From Glycine soja (taxonomy: Eukaryota > Streptophyta > Magnoliopsida > Fabales > Fabaceae): 64,000 bases of DNA. The stretch is from the NCBI RefSeq assembly GCF_004193775.1, contig NC_041018.1, forward strand, positions 30,463,940 to 30,527,939, read 5' to 3'. The notes beneath the pieces are model-generated. The model ran no database searches. It was given only the letters and a program-made list of their open reading frames with translations, and was not told the DNA's origin. The position numbers were made by a program, and so were the translations under genes. How positions within the stretch are numbered: the first letter of the stretch is position 1; every line of letters begins with the position of its first letter. Below are positions 49,662-61,792 of this stretch, in pieces.

Positions 49662-51032
49662 TGGTAAGTGCACCGGATCGCACAAGTAGTATAAAACGGT
49701 AAGAACCGCGTATCGAACTCTCGGGGAACTTGTGTTACTTGGTAAAGCTATATTTAGTGAATAGGTGTCTAGTATGAAAAGATATGTGGACTATGAACAG
49801 TTATGTAAACTAACTATTAAAAAGGAAAATCACGTGAGTAATGATGTGTAAAGATAAGTAGACAACATGTTGGTCTTCCTATTAGGTGCCTGATGTTATA
49901 AGGATATTTTCTACTTAACAATGCTCATGTGTTCTATGGTGTCTCCTGAAATGCTGAACCCCGATCCCTCGTGATAGTCTAGCCTAATCCTGATCAAGCA
50001 TCGTCCTTGGATTCCTCTTGTTGGACTAAACTCGACCAGAGCTGCATTAAGACAAACATATAAACAACTAGGTTACCATACCCCGATCCCTCGTGATAAT
50101 ACGATAAACTAGCCCTGTCCTATCAAGTTCTAAGAATCAGACCAGTTTCCACTATTGAATGATCCTAACAAAGCATGCATCTATGTGATCAAGGCAAAAG
50201 CACACTGAATTGACGTACTGATAGCACAGAGAACACATAAAACATCATGGGAAGCTTCCTTTACAACACAGGATTTAGCTCTCCATATCTGGGAAGCTTC
50301 CTTTACAACAAAGAGAAGAGAAAAATGAAAGATTTAAGAAATGCAAGTAGTGGGGATGTCTCCTCCACCTCTAGAACCTCATAATCACTCACAGACTCAT
50401 CTCATGCTCTTAGGATAGCTTCCTCTTCAAGCTCAGTTCTCTGTCAATCTTCGCACAACAAAAGCTCTCGAAACTCTCTGGAACTTGGACCTTTCTCTCT
50501 CTAGAAATCTCTAAACATGCAAAAGCTTCGAGAATTGTCCAAACTCCTCTTCCATCTCTGATTTCAAGCTTAAATAGGTGGCTTTGTTGGTGCTTGCGTG
50601 CTTAGCGCAACTCTGCCTTGCTTAGCGTGCATAAGTGAATTTCAGCTTAGTGCCCAGCTTCTTGCTTAGCGGATGCATGCAAGCGGTGTGCTTAGCAGGA
50701 TGAGTTCTCACTTAGTGCGTGTGTCCAGCTCATCCTTCTTCCAGATTCTTCCTTGCGCTCAACTGCAAGAGTGATGCGCTCAGCGGATGGCTCACTAAGC
50801 TAGCAGATTGGCTTAGTGAGAAGCTAAAAATCAGCACTTCACAAACTTGCCTAATTAACCTGAAATTGAAAGGAAATGATTATTAAATACACAAAATGGG
50901 AGTACTAAGTACTTATTACCTATATTTAACAAAAAGTAATTACAACACTACAAAATAACCATAAATGGGAGGAGTTCGATACAATTTGCACAAATTTATT
51001 ACACAAAAGTTAGTCGTATTCATTGACTAACA
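49662..51032 (-). repeat. Element E LTR1
   Basis: 1371 bp, TGGTAAGTGCACCGGATCG...GACTAACA. It contains CTTAGCG words at 50610-50830 and a duplicated GGGAAGCTTCCTTTACAACA phrase at 50249 and 50290. Confidence 0.75.
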
Positions 51033-52264
51033 ACTCCCTCAAATTTACAGTTCTGCTTGTCCTCAAGCAAATAAGAACAGCTCATTGGTCCACAAGTGAC
51101 GAGAATATGCAGTGACTATGTACAAAGGTGTATGTAACAAAAACTATTGATTGCATGATAATAGAATAAAGCAAAATTCCCTCATCACTTGTCTTTCACA
51201 AAGCATGTAGTTATTCAAAGAGAAGAACATGATGTATGTCCACAATTAATTAAAGTTAGGCATAAGACAGATATCAAGGAAGGTAGCTTAAACCACAGTC
51301 TCACAGCTACTGTTTCACTCAAGCACAAGTGTTTAAGTTATTCATCAACAATAACTAGCAAGAGGTCCAATCTTAGAACTTCATCTCAAGCCATAAAGTC
51401 AGAAATCCATAAACAAAATTAGAAGGACTTTCACAGGCTTGTAGTGAGGCTTGGCTACAAAAATAATTGGTTTTTCTAGGATTCAAAGGCTTAGATTCTA
51501 AGAGAGCACAAATCCTAGACTTATCCAAGTAGTCTTTTCAATACAAATAGCTTATTCACTAGTCTTTCACTTTAACTTGTATTTGACCCTATTACAACAA
51601 CACACATTTTCAAAATAATAGGTTTTTTATATATATTTTTTAACACAACTTGTTTGTTGTGTGTGCTAATGTGCTTTACCTTCCACTTTACATCCCAGTT
51701 AACTCCTATAACTTTAGGGCAAATTTCCTTGAACCATCTGCTCTAACTCTGGCTTGCTTTGGTGAAGGATCCTCAGGGCTATAGAGATTAGCGTAAAATT
51801 CATTCACCAAAGCAACATCAATAGTCCCATCAGCCAAGTTGGTGAGGCATTCTGCTTCTGCATAATCGGCTTAGCAAGCGACTGCCCGCTAAGCCTAATG
51901 ATAGTCACAACATATATGCGCTAAGCTCAGCAGGGTTGCGCTTAGCAGCCCTATAATTTTAGAAAATTTCACTAAGTATGTGGTCTTAGCGAGCTAGGCA
52001 CGCTTAGCCCAATGGCTATCGCAATGAAATGAGCTTAGCCTAGATAGGCTCGGCTTAGCGCACAACTTTCAACAAAAAAAAATGACTAAGTTACCTGGGC
52101 TTAGCGAATCAGCCCCGCTTAGCCACAGGTATCTCCTCAGGAAGATGAATGTTCTTCCCCAAAAGATGAACTCGCTTAGCGTGGTAGGCGTGCTTAGCGA
52201 GTTCGGCTGAAAACGCATATATTCAAGCAATATTGATGAACTCGCTTAGCGCATTGTTCAGTTG
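51033..52264 (-). other. Element E internal part 1 (deletion derivative)
   Basis: It matches internal part 2 in three blocks: 51033-51740 with 53734-54440, about 51745-51848 with 56130-56240, and about 51850-52200 with 56618-56980. Between blocks, about 1.7 kb and 0.4 kb are missing, at joins with a few bases of shared sequence. The coding ORF is lost except for a trace. Rich in CTTAGCG words (51870-52250). Confidence 0.7.
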
Positions 52265-53733
52265 TGGCAAGTGCACCGGATCACGTAAGTAGTATAAAAC
52301 GGTAAAAATTGAGAATCGAACTCTCGGGGAACTTGTGTTACTTGGTAAAGCTATATTCAGTGAATATGTGTCTAGTATGAAAAAAGATATGTTGACTATG
52401 AACAGGTATGTAAACTAACTATTAAAAGGAAAATCACGTGAGTAAAGATGAGTAAAGACAAGTAGACAATACGTTGGTCTTCCTAATAGGTGCCTGATGT
52501 TAAAAGGATATTATCTACCTAAAAATGCTCATGTGTTCTATGGTGTCTCCTGAAATGCTAAACCTCGATTCCTCATGATAGTCTAGCCTAATCCTGATCA
52601 AGCATCATCCTCAGATTCCTCTTGTTGGACTAAACTCGACTAGAACCGCATTAAGACAAACATACAAACAACTAGGTTACCGTACCCCGATCCCTCGTGA
52701 TAATATGATAAACTAGCCTTGTCCTATCAAGTTCTAAGAATTAGACCATTTTCCACTGTTAAATGATCCTAACAAAGCATGCATCTATGTGATCAAGGCA
52801 AAAGCACACTGAAATGAAGTACTGATAGCACAGAGAACACATAAAACACATAAAACATCATTAAATAGATATACAAGTCTTTACATCAAGTACCTACAAG
52901 GAAGAACCAACAGAGGATTTAGCTCTCCATATTTGGGAAGCTTCCTTTACAACAAAGAGAAGAGAAAGATGAAGGATTGAAGAAATACAAGTAGTGGGGA
53001 TGTCTCCTCCACCTCTAGGACCTCACAATCACTCATAGACTCATCTCAAGCTCTCACGATGACTTCCTCTTCAAGCTTTATTCTCTGCAGGTCTTCGCAC
53101 AGGAAAATCTCTTATAACTCTCTGGATTCAGACCCTTCTCTCTCTAGAATCTCTCACATGCAGAATCTCTTTGAGAAAATAGCCAAAATCCTTGGAACTT
53201 GGACCTTTCTCTCTCTAGAAATCTCTAAACATGCAAAAGCTTCGAGAATTGCCCAAACTCTCCTCCACAATCTGATTTCAGGCTTAAATAGGTGGCTTTG
53301 TTTGTGCTAGCGCGACTATGGACCGCTCAACGTGCATTAGTGGATTTCGGCTTAGCACGTGCTTTTCTTGCTCAGCGGATGGACTAAAGCGGTGCGCTTA
53401 GCAGGATGACCCTTCGCTCTGTGAACATGCACAACTCATCCTTCTTCCAGATTCTTCCTCGCGCTCAGCCGAAGAGTGTTGCGTTCAGCGGTTAGCTCAC
53501 TAAGCCAGCAGATTGGCTTAGCGAGAAGATGAAAATCAACACTTCACAAACTTGCCTAATTAATCTGAAATTGAGAGGAAATGATTATTAAACACACAAA
53601 ATGGAAATACTAATTATTTATTACTTATAACAAAAAGTAATTACAATACTACAAAATAACCATAAATTAGAGGAGTTTGATATAATTTACACATGTTTTA
53701 TACATAAAAGTTAGTCGTATTCATCGACTAACA
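52265..53733 (-). repeat. Element E LTR2
   Basis: 1469 bp, TGGCAAGTGCACCGGATCA...GACTAACA. Compared with LTR1 it has extra blocks at about 52859-52915 and 53120-53205. CTTAGCG-type words at 53340-53525. Confidence 0.75.
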
Positions 53734-55439
53734 ACTCTCCCAAATTTACAGTTTTGCTTGTCCTCAAGCAAATAAAGAACAGCTCACTGGTCCCCAAGTG
53801 ACAAAAACATGCAATGAATGTGTACAAAGGTGTATGCACAAAAGTTATTGATTGCATGATAAAAGAATGAAGCAAAATGCCCTTATCACTTGTCTTTCAC
53901 AAAGCATGAAGTTATTCAAAGAGAAGAATAAAATGTAACTTGTACAATTAGATGAAGTTAGGCATAAGACAGGTATTAAGGAAAGTAACTTAAACCACAG
54001 TCTCACGGCTTCTGTTTCACTCACACACAAGTGTTTAAGCTATTCATTAATAACAACTAGCAATAGGTCCAATCTTCAAACTTCATCTCATGCCATAAAG
54101 TCAGAAATGCATAAACAGAATCAGAAGGACTTCATAGGCTTGTAGTGAGGCTTGGCTACAAAAAATAATTGGTTTTTCTAGGATTCAAAGGCTTAGATTC
54201 TAAGAGAGCACAAATCCTAGATTTTTCCAAATATTCTTTTCAATACAATTAGCTTTCTCACCAGCCTTTCACTTTAATTTGCATTTGACCTTATTACACA
54301 ACACACATTTTCTTTGATTTCTTTTCTTCTTCTTTTTTTAACACAACTTATTTGTAATGTGTGCTGATGCTTTACCTTTTACTTTACATCCCAATCAACT
54401 CCCCCAAATTTGGGGTAATTTTCCTTGAACTATCAGCTCTTCTAGAATCTAAACAAGGTATTTGGAGATATTCATTCAAGTTCAGGGTTCAATTTTGAAA
54501 GTTTAATTCAACTCACAAAGGGTGCAAAGGATATAATTATAATTCAAGGTAAGCTTTTTGATCAATTGGCTTGTATATACAATCATGGCCTTCATCATGT
54601 CCTCATTCATACATTTCATTCTAAATTTCAAAGATTGATGCAAAGACTATTACTTAAAGCAAGTCGTTCACTCAAAGTTTAAGATCACACTCTCACCAGT
54701 TATGGTTCAAGCTTTTCTTTCTCAATTAACCTATCTATTGCCTAACAATTCTAATTGCAAGTTCACATTCTTCTTCTTTCTTTGTCTAACATACATACTT
54801 GCTCAAAATCATGAGAAGAAACAAAAACTCCATCATAGTCATGCATTCAATCCAAAATCAATTCATAACACCAATTTTCACTAAAAGATAAAAGTGTTTC
54901 ACTGCAATATCATCAAAGTCAAGTTAAATTGTTCCATATGCTTCACAACAAGCATACTAGCTATCCACAAAAAACAGAAGTGTATATAAACATTAACCAA
55001 AATAATTAAGAATTGAACTGAAATATAATAATTATAATAACTATCCAAAAAAATCATCAGGAATTTAGAATTCCTGTGACTGGTCCTGAGTTTGATCACC
55101 ATCCTCATTTGTCAGATGAAGTACTGGAGTAGCTGGAGGAGAAGTGTTCAGAGTCAGGACTAGTGTGGTTGAGTCCTCTGGTATCTCGAGTATAGGAGTG
55201 GAGAGGTTTGTTGCATGCTGATGTGAGGATAGGTCTACCACTGGTGTGGGTGGATCTGATGTGACCTCTCATGACCTTTCAGGAGTAGCAACAGCTTCCT
55301 GTCTAACCTGTGTCTCACCTGCCTCCTCCTCTATAGTGAATGGCTCTGAAACGGTGGCCTCAAATGATGCATCCTCTACATGTTATGGTACCTGGGCTGT
55401 GGGACCTTCATCTTCCCTGTGAAGAGAAGGTTGGGCCCC
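53734..55439 (-). other. Element E 3' internal non-coding region
   Basis: No ORF of note until 55443. It includes CTTGTCCTCAAGCAAATAA next to the LTR and a second CCCCCAAATTTGGGG phrase at about 54402. Confidence 0.55.
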
Positions 55440-55442
55440 AGG

Positions 55443-56440
55443 CTAGGTTACTCTCTCTAGAAACTGCTCAATGGAAGGAAAGGATCCTAGAGGAGCCACC
55501 ACCTGTAAACTCTGAAGTAAAATGATCTGTCCCCAATGAATGCTCTGAAGCATGGCTTCAAAGCGCTGAGAATCAATCTGAGCTGGGATTGAAGGAGCTG
55601 CTATAGTGGATGCTGGAGTAGGAGCTACAGATGTGGAAGGAAGCTCAGCTGGCCTCGCCCTTGCCTTCCTAGCCCCTCGGATAGAAATTGTCAGATCATC
55701 AGGATTCCAACAATTCTTCCTAATGTAGGCCAAGTTAATGATCGGGCTCAGGCGCTCAAAAGTGAGGCTGTCAAAGACAACCCCTCTGGCTCTACATAAG
55801 GAGGTTATTAGAGAAGGAAACCCAAGTCTAGAAGAATTAGATTAGGCTATAGAAGTCATCTGGCCAGAAATGAGAGCTCCTATGTTCATGTCCATGCGAG
55901 AGACTAAGCCAAAGATCAGCCTAGCTCTGTCCACTGTTAGGTCAGATGTGTGAGATGTGGGGGCTAGGTTGGAGTATGAGAGAACACTCCACACCTGGGC
56001 TAAAGTCATCAAATCCTTCCTCAGGATCCTCCCAGGATGGCCCTCAGCGTTCAAGATGAACCCTCTGCCAACACCACATGTGTCTCTAGGAATGTGTTGA
56101 GGCTGTCAGCATCGATCTTCACTAGGTGGCCTCTGACCCTGGCTTGCTTTGGTGAAGGACCATCAGAGCTGTATAGGCTTGCATAGAACTCTTTCACCAA
56201 AGCCAAATCTATGCTCTCATCAACCAAATTGGTAAGGCATTTATGGAGATTACGCCTCTCCAACTCAGTTTTAAAATCATCAAACTTGGTGTGGTAGAGC
56301 TCCACCTTCCTCTCTGGAAAAATGTTTCTCCCCAATACATTATCCGTTTATCGGTTTCATGCATCTAAGGAGTGAAATCTCCTTGTATAATATTGAGTTG
56401 TGGGTCTTGAATCGATACTCTTGCGTTTCCTAGAGGCCAT
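55443..56440 (-). pseudogene. Element E ORF with the putative plant transposon protein domain
   Basis: Likely start ATG 56440 (MASRKRKSIDSRP, basic). Then VELYHTKFDDFKTELERRNL, ALVKEFYASLYSS, VRGHLVKIDADSLNTFLET, a frame change near 56050, LMTLAQVWSVLSYSNLAPTS, DRARLIFGLVSRMDMNIGAL, LGFPSLITSLCRARGV, LSPIINLAYIRKNCW and a helical tail (FEAMLQSIHWGQIILLQSLQ). The order of blocks matches the Tat extra ORF at 13950-15281 and, more loosely, SIRE1 ORF2. In-frame stops near 56360 and 55842 plus the frame change make it a pseudogene. Confidence 0.7.
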
Positions 56441-58149
56441 CTGCAAATAAAGGGACCAAATAGTTAATCAGGACACAAGTTATTCAAATTCAAAAACTGA
56501 AAAATAAAACTGAACAAGGCATTGGCGACTTAGCGAGACTTGGTCCGCTTAGTGCGCCTTCGCAAAATGAACAAAACCATTTAGCTACAAGGGGGCTGCT
56601 TAGCAGATGTTGCAGAAAAATTCTGCTTCTGCATAATCGGCTTAGCTGGCCTCTACCCGCTAAGCCTAATGATTGCCGCAACAGATGTACGCTAAGCTCC
56701 GCAGGGTCGTGCTTAGCGGCACCATGGAATTCAGAAAATTCACTAAGTATGAGGGCTTAGCGAGCCAGGCTCGCTTAGCCCAATGGCTGCCACAAAAAAT
56801 GAGCTTAGCCGAGAAAGGCTCGGCTTAGCACGCGGCTTTCAACAAAAAAATTGACTAAGTTACCTGGGCTTAGCGATTCAGCCTCGCTTAGCCATAGGTA
56901 TCTCAACAGGGGGATGAGTGTTCATCCTCGAAAGATGCACTTGCTTAGCGCGGTAGGCGCGCTTAGCGAGTTCGTCTAGAAATGCACAATTCATCGCATT
57001 TTCCAGAAAAAATGCAGAAAACAAACTTCATTTTCTTCTCTTTTTGAGCCTCTAAAAGGCATTATTGAACATGCAAGACAATCAAAAATATATACAAAGC
57101 ACAATCATATATAAATTCCTAAATTTTACCTAATCTAATATCATGAAAACCCTAAAGATTGAAAGCTAAAATCTATGGTTTTCTACCCTAAGGTTCAGCA
57201 AAATAAAAGAATAAAGGGAGTAAGGAACTTACTTGTATCGTTGATGCTTTGATGCGTGAAGATGCAGAAGAAGGCGAAAATGCGGGAAATTGGGTGCGAG
57301 AGAGAAGATGCAGGCAGTTCTGAAAATTTTGGGCAAATGTGAGTGTAACTGGCGTTACCCTCACTTAAGCAATTTTCAAGCCTCTCACTTAGCGAGTCTG
57401 AGAGACGTTTGGTTTCTCAAAGAGGTTCGCTTAGAGGATCCGTGAGCTTAGCCAAAAGTTGAAATTCAAATTTCAATATTTTTTTTTTTTGCACAGAGAA
57501 AGGGCTTGGCTTAGCGTGCAGATAGGCCCGCTTAGCGAGTTTTGCAGATCAAAATACCTGCAACTCTCGCTAAGCCTGGTTCTGGGCCGACTTAGCTAAA
57601 ATAATGCATCTTGATTACAGAGGGGTAGGCGCTTAGCGAATTATGGATCACTTAGCGCTACTTTGGCCGCAAGGAATTTAGCTTAACTGGCATGAGTTCC
57701 GCTTAGCTCAATGAAACCCAATTCTGGCCGCATGGAAATGAGCTTAGTAGTGATGTGTCGCACTTAGCTAGTGAATGCAATGCGCTTAGCGAGCAGGCTA
57801 TCGCTTAGCCCAATTCAGATCGAATTGAAACGTGCTTAGCTCATCCTTGGGCAGCTTAGCGGACCAAGTTAGCCTGAGATGCAAGGGTTGAGCGCTAAGC
57901 TCTAGAGACTCTCGACTTAGCGTATGACCAAAGATGCGCTTAGCGCGAGGCTTGCACTTAGCGAAAGGACTGTTTTTCAGGAAAAAAAAAATTTCTAAGT
58001 TATTTTTCAGTCCCTTCCTCACGAAATTGAAACCCTTACATCTATCAATCAAAAACAAGCTAATATACCCCAATGTATTGATAATGAAGCAAGTTCCACA
58101 TGATACAATGCATAAAAACTGATAACAAAATTTATAATTGGGTTGCCTC
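56441..58149 (-). repeat. Element E leader with dense CGCTTAGCG-type repeats
   Basis: Non-coding. The nine-base word CGCTTAGCG and variants (GCTTAGC, CTTAGCGAG, GCGCTAAGC) occur many times at 56520-56970 and 57360-57965 at irregular 20-40 base spacing. The half words CGCT and AGCG are inverted around one base. Confidence 0.8.
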
Positions 58150-58918
58150 TGATGCAATCCTACCCCCTAACGGAATTGGATAGAAGACTCCAAGAAGATT
58201 GGGCCAAAGATGCAAGAGAAGGCCCTAGGGTTCTCATGAGCCTTAGGTTAGATTTCGGGCTCATGGGCTAAGTATGAGCCCACTTATCTTTCCACATATT
58301 AGATTAAGGTTTCATGAATTGTGGGCCTTGTATTTAGGGCTCTATAATGTAGGTAGGGTACCCTAGAAGGGGAGGTGAGCATTTGTGCATGTCCTTCATG
58401 CTTTACATACCTCATGACACCTAAGCACACTTAGTGGAGAATCTTGGACTTGATCTTGGATTAGTGGGCTGAACCATATCTGAAATTCACTAATCATAGT
58501 GAAATTTTGGCTCCAAAATTTGGCTCCACAAATTCAATTTCAAACTCAAGTGAAATTTGAATAGAAATTCAAATTTCCCTCCAATTTTGTGTGACACTTA
58601 GGCTATAAATAGAGGCTATGTGTGTGCATTTTTCCAACTTTGATCATTTGAAAATTAAACTTCAGATTTCAGAGCCCTTTTAGAGCACAAAATTTCATGC
58701 TCTTTTCTTCCTCTCCCTTCATTCATCTCCTTCTTCCTCCAAGCTCTTATCCATGGCCTCCTATGGTGGTGAGCTTCTTCTAGACTCATCTTCTCCTTGA
58801 AGTGGCATCTCCTCTCTCTCTTCCTTCTCCATTCCACTGCCATTCATCTTCCAAGAAGCAAAGGAATCCATTGATGAAGAAGATCCTAGGCCTACAAGCT
58901 CCAATGGAGCTTACATCA
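58150..58918 (+). repeat. Element D 5' LTR
   Basis: 769 bp, TGATGCAATCCTACCCC...GCTTACATCA. It lacks two blocks present in the 3' LTR (about 63686-63790 and 63803-63845) and carries a small GGCTCCAAAATTTGGCTCC duplication at about 58509-58530 that the 3' LTR lacks. Confidence 0.85.
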
Positions 58919-58920
58919 TG

Positions 58921-58933
58921 TGGTATCAAGAGC
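58921..58933 (+). promoter_or_regulatory. Element D primer binding site (one-base insertion)
   Basis: TGGTATCAAGAGC follows the 5' LTR. It equals the initiator methionine site TGGTATCAGAGC with one extra A. Confidence 0.75.
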
Positions 58934-60834
58934 ATCTTCATCTAGGTGATGTTCTTTTGCTTCCTTTATCTTTTTGTTTGGTGAATTTTCTTTAATTCCT
59001 TGTTCTTCATCTTATTCTCCATGTATATCCTCCATTGTCTTGTGGTTTGGTTCTGTTTAGAGTAGATTCAAAAAAATAAACCGATTAAATCTTAGATCTA
59101 CACTTGTTCTTGCATTTCTATGGTTCAAATTTTTTAGATCTACTCTTGAATCATGTTTTTTTGTTGATTTTAGGTTCTATCATTTTTCATTCATAATATT
59201 CTTGTGCTGAACCTTAGATCTAAATTTTCTTCCAAAATATTGATTAGAAAAAAAACACAAAAATCTAAGTGTAAATCACTTAATCCATGTTGTCTTAGAG
59301 TCATGTTTAGTCATAGTAATTGTCACATTATGTTCTAAGTTTGTGTTGAATTTTTATTTTGTTGATTGAATTATAGATACATTTGTTCATGTATTCTTGT
59401 CATTCTTAGCCTATCTTTTGAATTTTGAGTCTAATTCATGCATGTTATTTAGTTCATAGCATGTTCTAAATCAATTCCTAGAAGTAGTTTTGTTGTTGAA
59501 CTTTTTTTTTTTGTTTTCTAAGTTTCCTACATGATGCCTATGATGAAGTTGAGTTGTGGTGATGAGTTGTGCCTGGATTTGTGAATCAAAATAAGTCTTA
59601 AGCTCTCTTGAATTGTGTTATTCAAGATAATTGAGCATAAGCAAACACAAATTGTAACTATCCAAGCCTTAAGCAACATAAACACTACTCTTGATTTCTA
59701 GGTTTAAATCGCTGGTGCTGGCAACTTGAACATACGAACTTGTATAAATTACTGGGAATTGTTCACTACGTGTTTTGAGCCAAAATTTTTACTGAATTTT
59801 CTAGACATCTGTACCAAAATTAAAAAAAGAACCAAGTGATTTGGATTAAAGGAGAAAATAATAAAAATCACGCAATTTGGCAGAAAAATTAGTGTCCAGG
59901 AAAAAAAAAAGTGAAAGGGAAGTGTGCTTGTTGTTTTGGCTCAAAAATTTGTTCTATAATTGGTGCCTATTTTATACTAATACTAGTTCTGAAATTTCAA
60001 TTGAAAATTTGTGTGAAAAAAGGTTCCAAAACTAGAAGTTTCTTGAGTTTTTTATTTTAGTTTTTTTTACTCTAGTCTAGAGCCATTCTAAGTTTCTCTT
60101 TGAGTCCTAGCTTGTTTTTGTGTGCTTTTCATTGCTTTAATTGTTGAATAATCCTTGAAAATTTGTCTTGTTAAAAATCTATTGGTTTATCTTTCATTTC
60201 ATTTTTTTTGTCTTTGGTTATTGCTTGTCTCTTTGTTTCCTTGCTTGTGAGTTACCACATAGGGAATTGGAAAGGAGGATTGGTGCCATACCTTGAAGAA
60301 TTTGAGTCAAGAAGCAAGGGGCCAACCACCTTAAGAGCTATTGGACTAAGAAGCACTCCAAATTGAGTGAAACACCAAAGAGATAATATCTACCACAATT
60401 GAGGACTTTTTTTTGTAATTTTGTAATTGGCAATTTGCTTTGCTTTCAAATTTTGTAACAAAAAAGGCCTTTCATTGGAAGTAAGTTGGGAGCCTCCAAT
60501 AGGTCACCCTACTTCCATTTGTGTGTAATAATTTAAGGCAATTTTCCCTTAGGATAGTGAGTGTTTTGTTGGGAACCTTAAATGAGGTCATCCAAACACT
60601 CTTAGGATCTACCTAGTTTGCATTTCTTGCACTTTAATTTCTTTCTTACTTCCATAGCTTATTTCCTTTACCCTCCATTGTCAAACCGCCTAGATAGCTT
60701 GCCTTTTACCAATTAGTTTTTACCTTATCCTTCACACCTCTTTTAGTGTTTGTTTTGGCTAGTTTCAACCATAGTTTCTTTTACCTTTTGTTTTCAAACC
60801 CCCAACAAGAAAGAACCATAACTTAGGAACCAAC
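58934..60834 (+). other. Element D leader, non-coding
   Basis: No ORF with family resemblance; matches in part the leader of element C (24436-26313, opposite strand), for example around 60240-60600. Confidence 0.6.
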
Positions 60835-61784
60835 ATGAGTCTTCATTCTTCATCTAGTGTTAATGGTGAGGGTTCTACTCCTAAGGACCCCTTGTATAAG
60901 ATATTAGATGAGTTGAGATCCCTTAAGTTGTGGAGATAAAAACAAGAGAGAAAAGAAAAAGGTAAAAAAAGAGTGGAAGAAATAAGTCAAGATGAAAGAG
61001 AGAAAATAAGAGAGGAAGAAAGAAGAAAAATAATGAAAGAAATGAAAAGAGAAAAACATCCCTTCTATAGTAGTCATGACTCTTGCAAGAGTTTAAGTGA
61101 AGAACTTAGCGACTATTATAGAGGGCGCCATAGTTCACATACTAAACATCACTCCCAAAGAAGAGAAAAGGATAGAAGGCCTCAAGAGGTTAACATTAGC
61201 CTCCCATATTTCCATGGAAAAGATAATGTTGAGGCCTATTAGATTGGGAAATAAAGGTTGAACAACTCTTTGCTTGCCATCATATTAGCAAAGAGAGAAA
61301 AGTTCCATTGGCTACCCTTAGCTTTCAAGGGTATGCCCTCTATTGTTGGACTTCCCCTGTTAAGGAACGAAGGATTCATAGGGATCCTCCAGTAGAGTAT
61401 TGGAATGATCTTAAGGGTTCCCTTAGGAAGAGGCACATTCCCTCCTACTATGAAAAGGAGCTTATGGACAAGCTCCAAAGGCTTAGACAAGAGAGTATGA
61501 GTGTTGAAGAATATAGACAACAAATGGAACTACTCTTTTTAAGAGCTGGACTTAGGGAGGAGGAAAGAACAAGCATAGCTAGGTTCCTTAGTGGGCTTAA
61601 TATAGAAGTGAGGGACAAGGTTGAACTCCTTCCATATAGGGACCAAGATGAGCTAGTCCAACTTTGTATAAGAGTGGAGCAACAACTTAAAAGAAAGACT
61701 TCTTCAAAATCTTATGGCTCTCACTCTTATCCAAGGAAGGACCAAGCCCATGGAATTTTGGGGGCTGCACCTTCAAAACCCTAG
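60835..61784 (+). pseudogene. Element D gag
   Basis: Starts MSLHSSSSVNGEGS, with a stop near 60938. A charged region follows (VEEISQDEREKIREEERRK), then LPYFHGKDNVEAY with stops near 61240, then the Ty3 gag capsid domain (WNDLKGSLRKRHIPSYYEKE, MSVEEYRQQMELLFLRAG, ARFLSGLNIEVRDKVELLP). It is inactivated by stops and a frame change. Confidence 0.85.
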
Positions 61785-61792
61785 GAAGATAA

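Larger units (their letters stand above)
49662..58149 (-). mobile_element. Element E: Tat-like, pol-less retrotransposon with tandem LTR arrangement
   Basis: Left to right: LTR1 49662-51032, internal part 1 51033-52264, LTR2 52265-53733, internal part 2 53734-58149 (then cut by element D). Both LTRs are TG...CA and are followed on the right by a purine-tract-like CTCCCTCAAATTT / CTCTCCCAAATTT, which puts the element on the - strand. The only ORF is 55443-56440. Internal part 1 is a shorter version of part 2. The 5' end lies beyond the window, so the outer target duplication could not be checked. Confidence 0.65.

Noticed and set aside
50590..57965. CTTAGCG field as a CRISPR or satellite array
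   Set aside because: Spacing is irregular, copies vary, and it belongs to LTR and leader sequence of element E.
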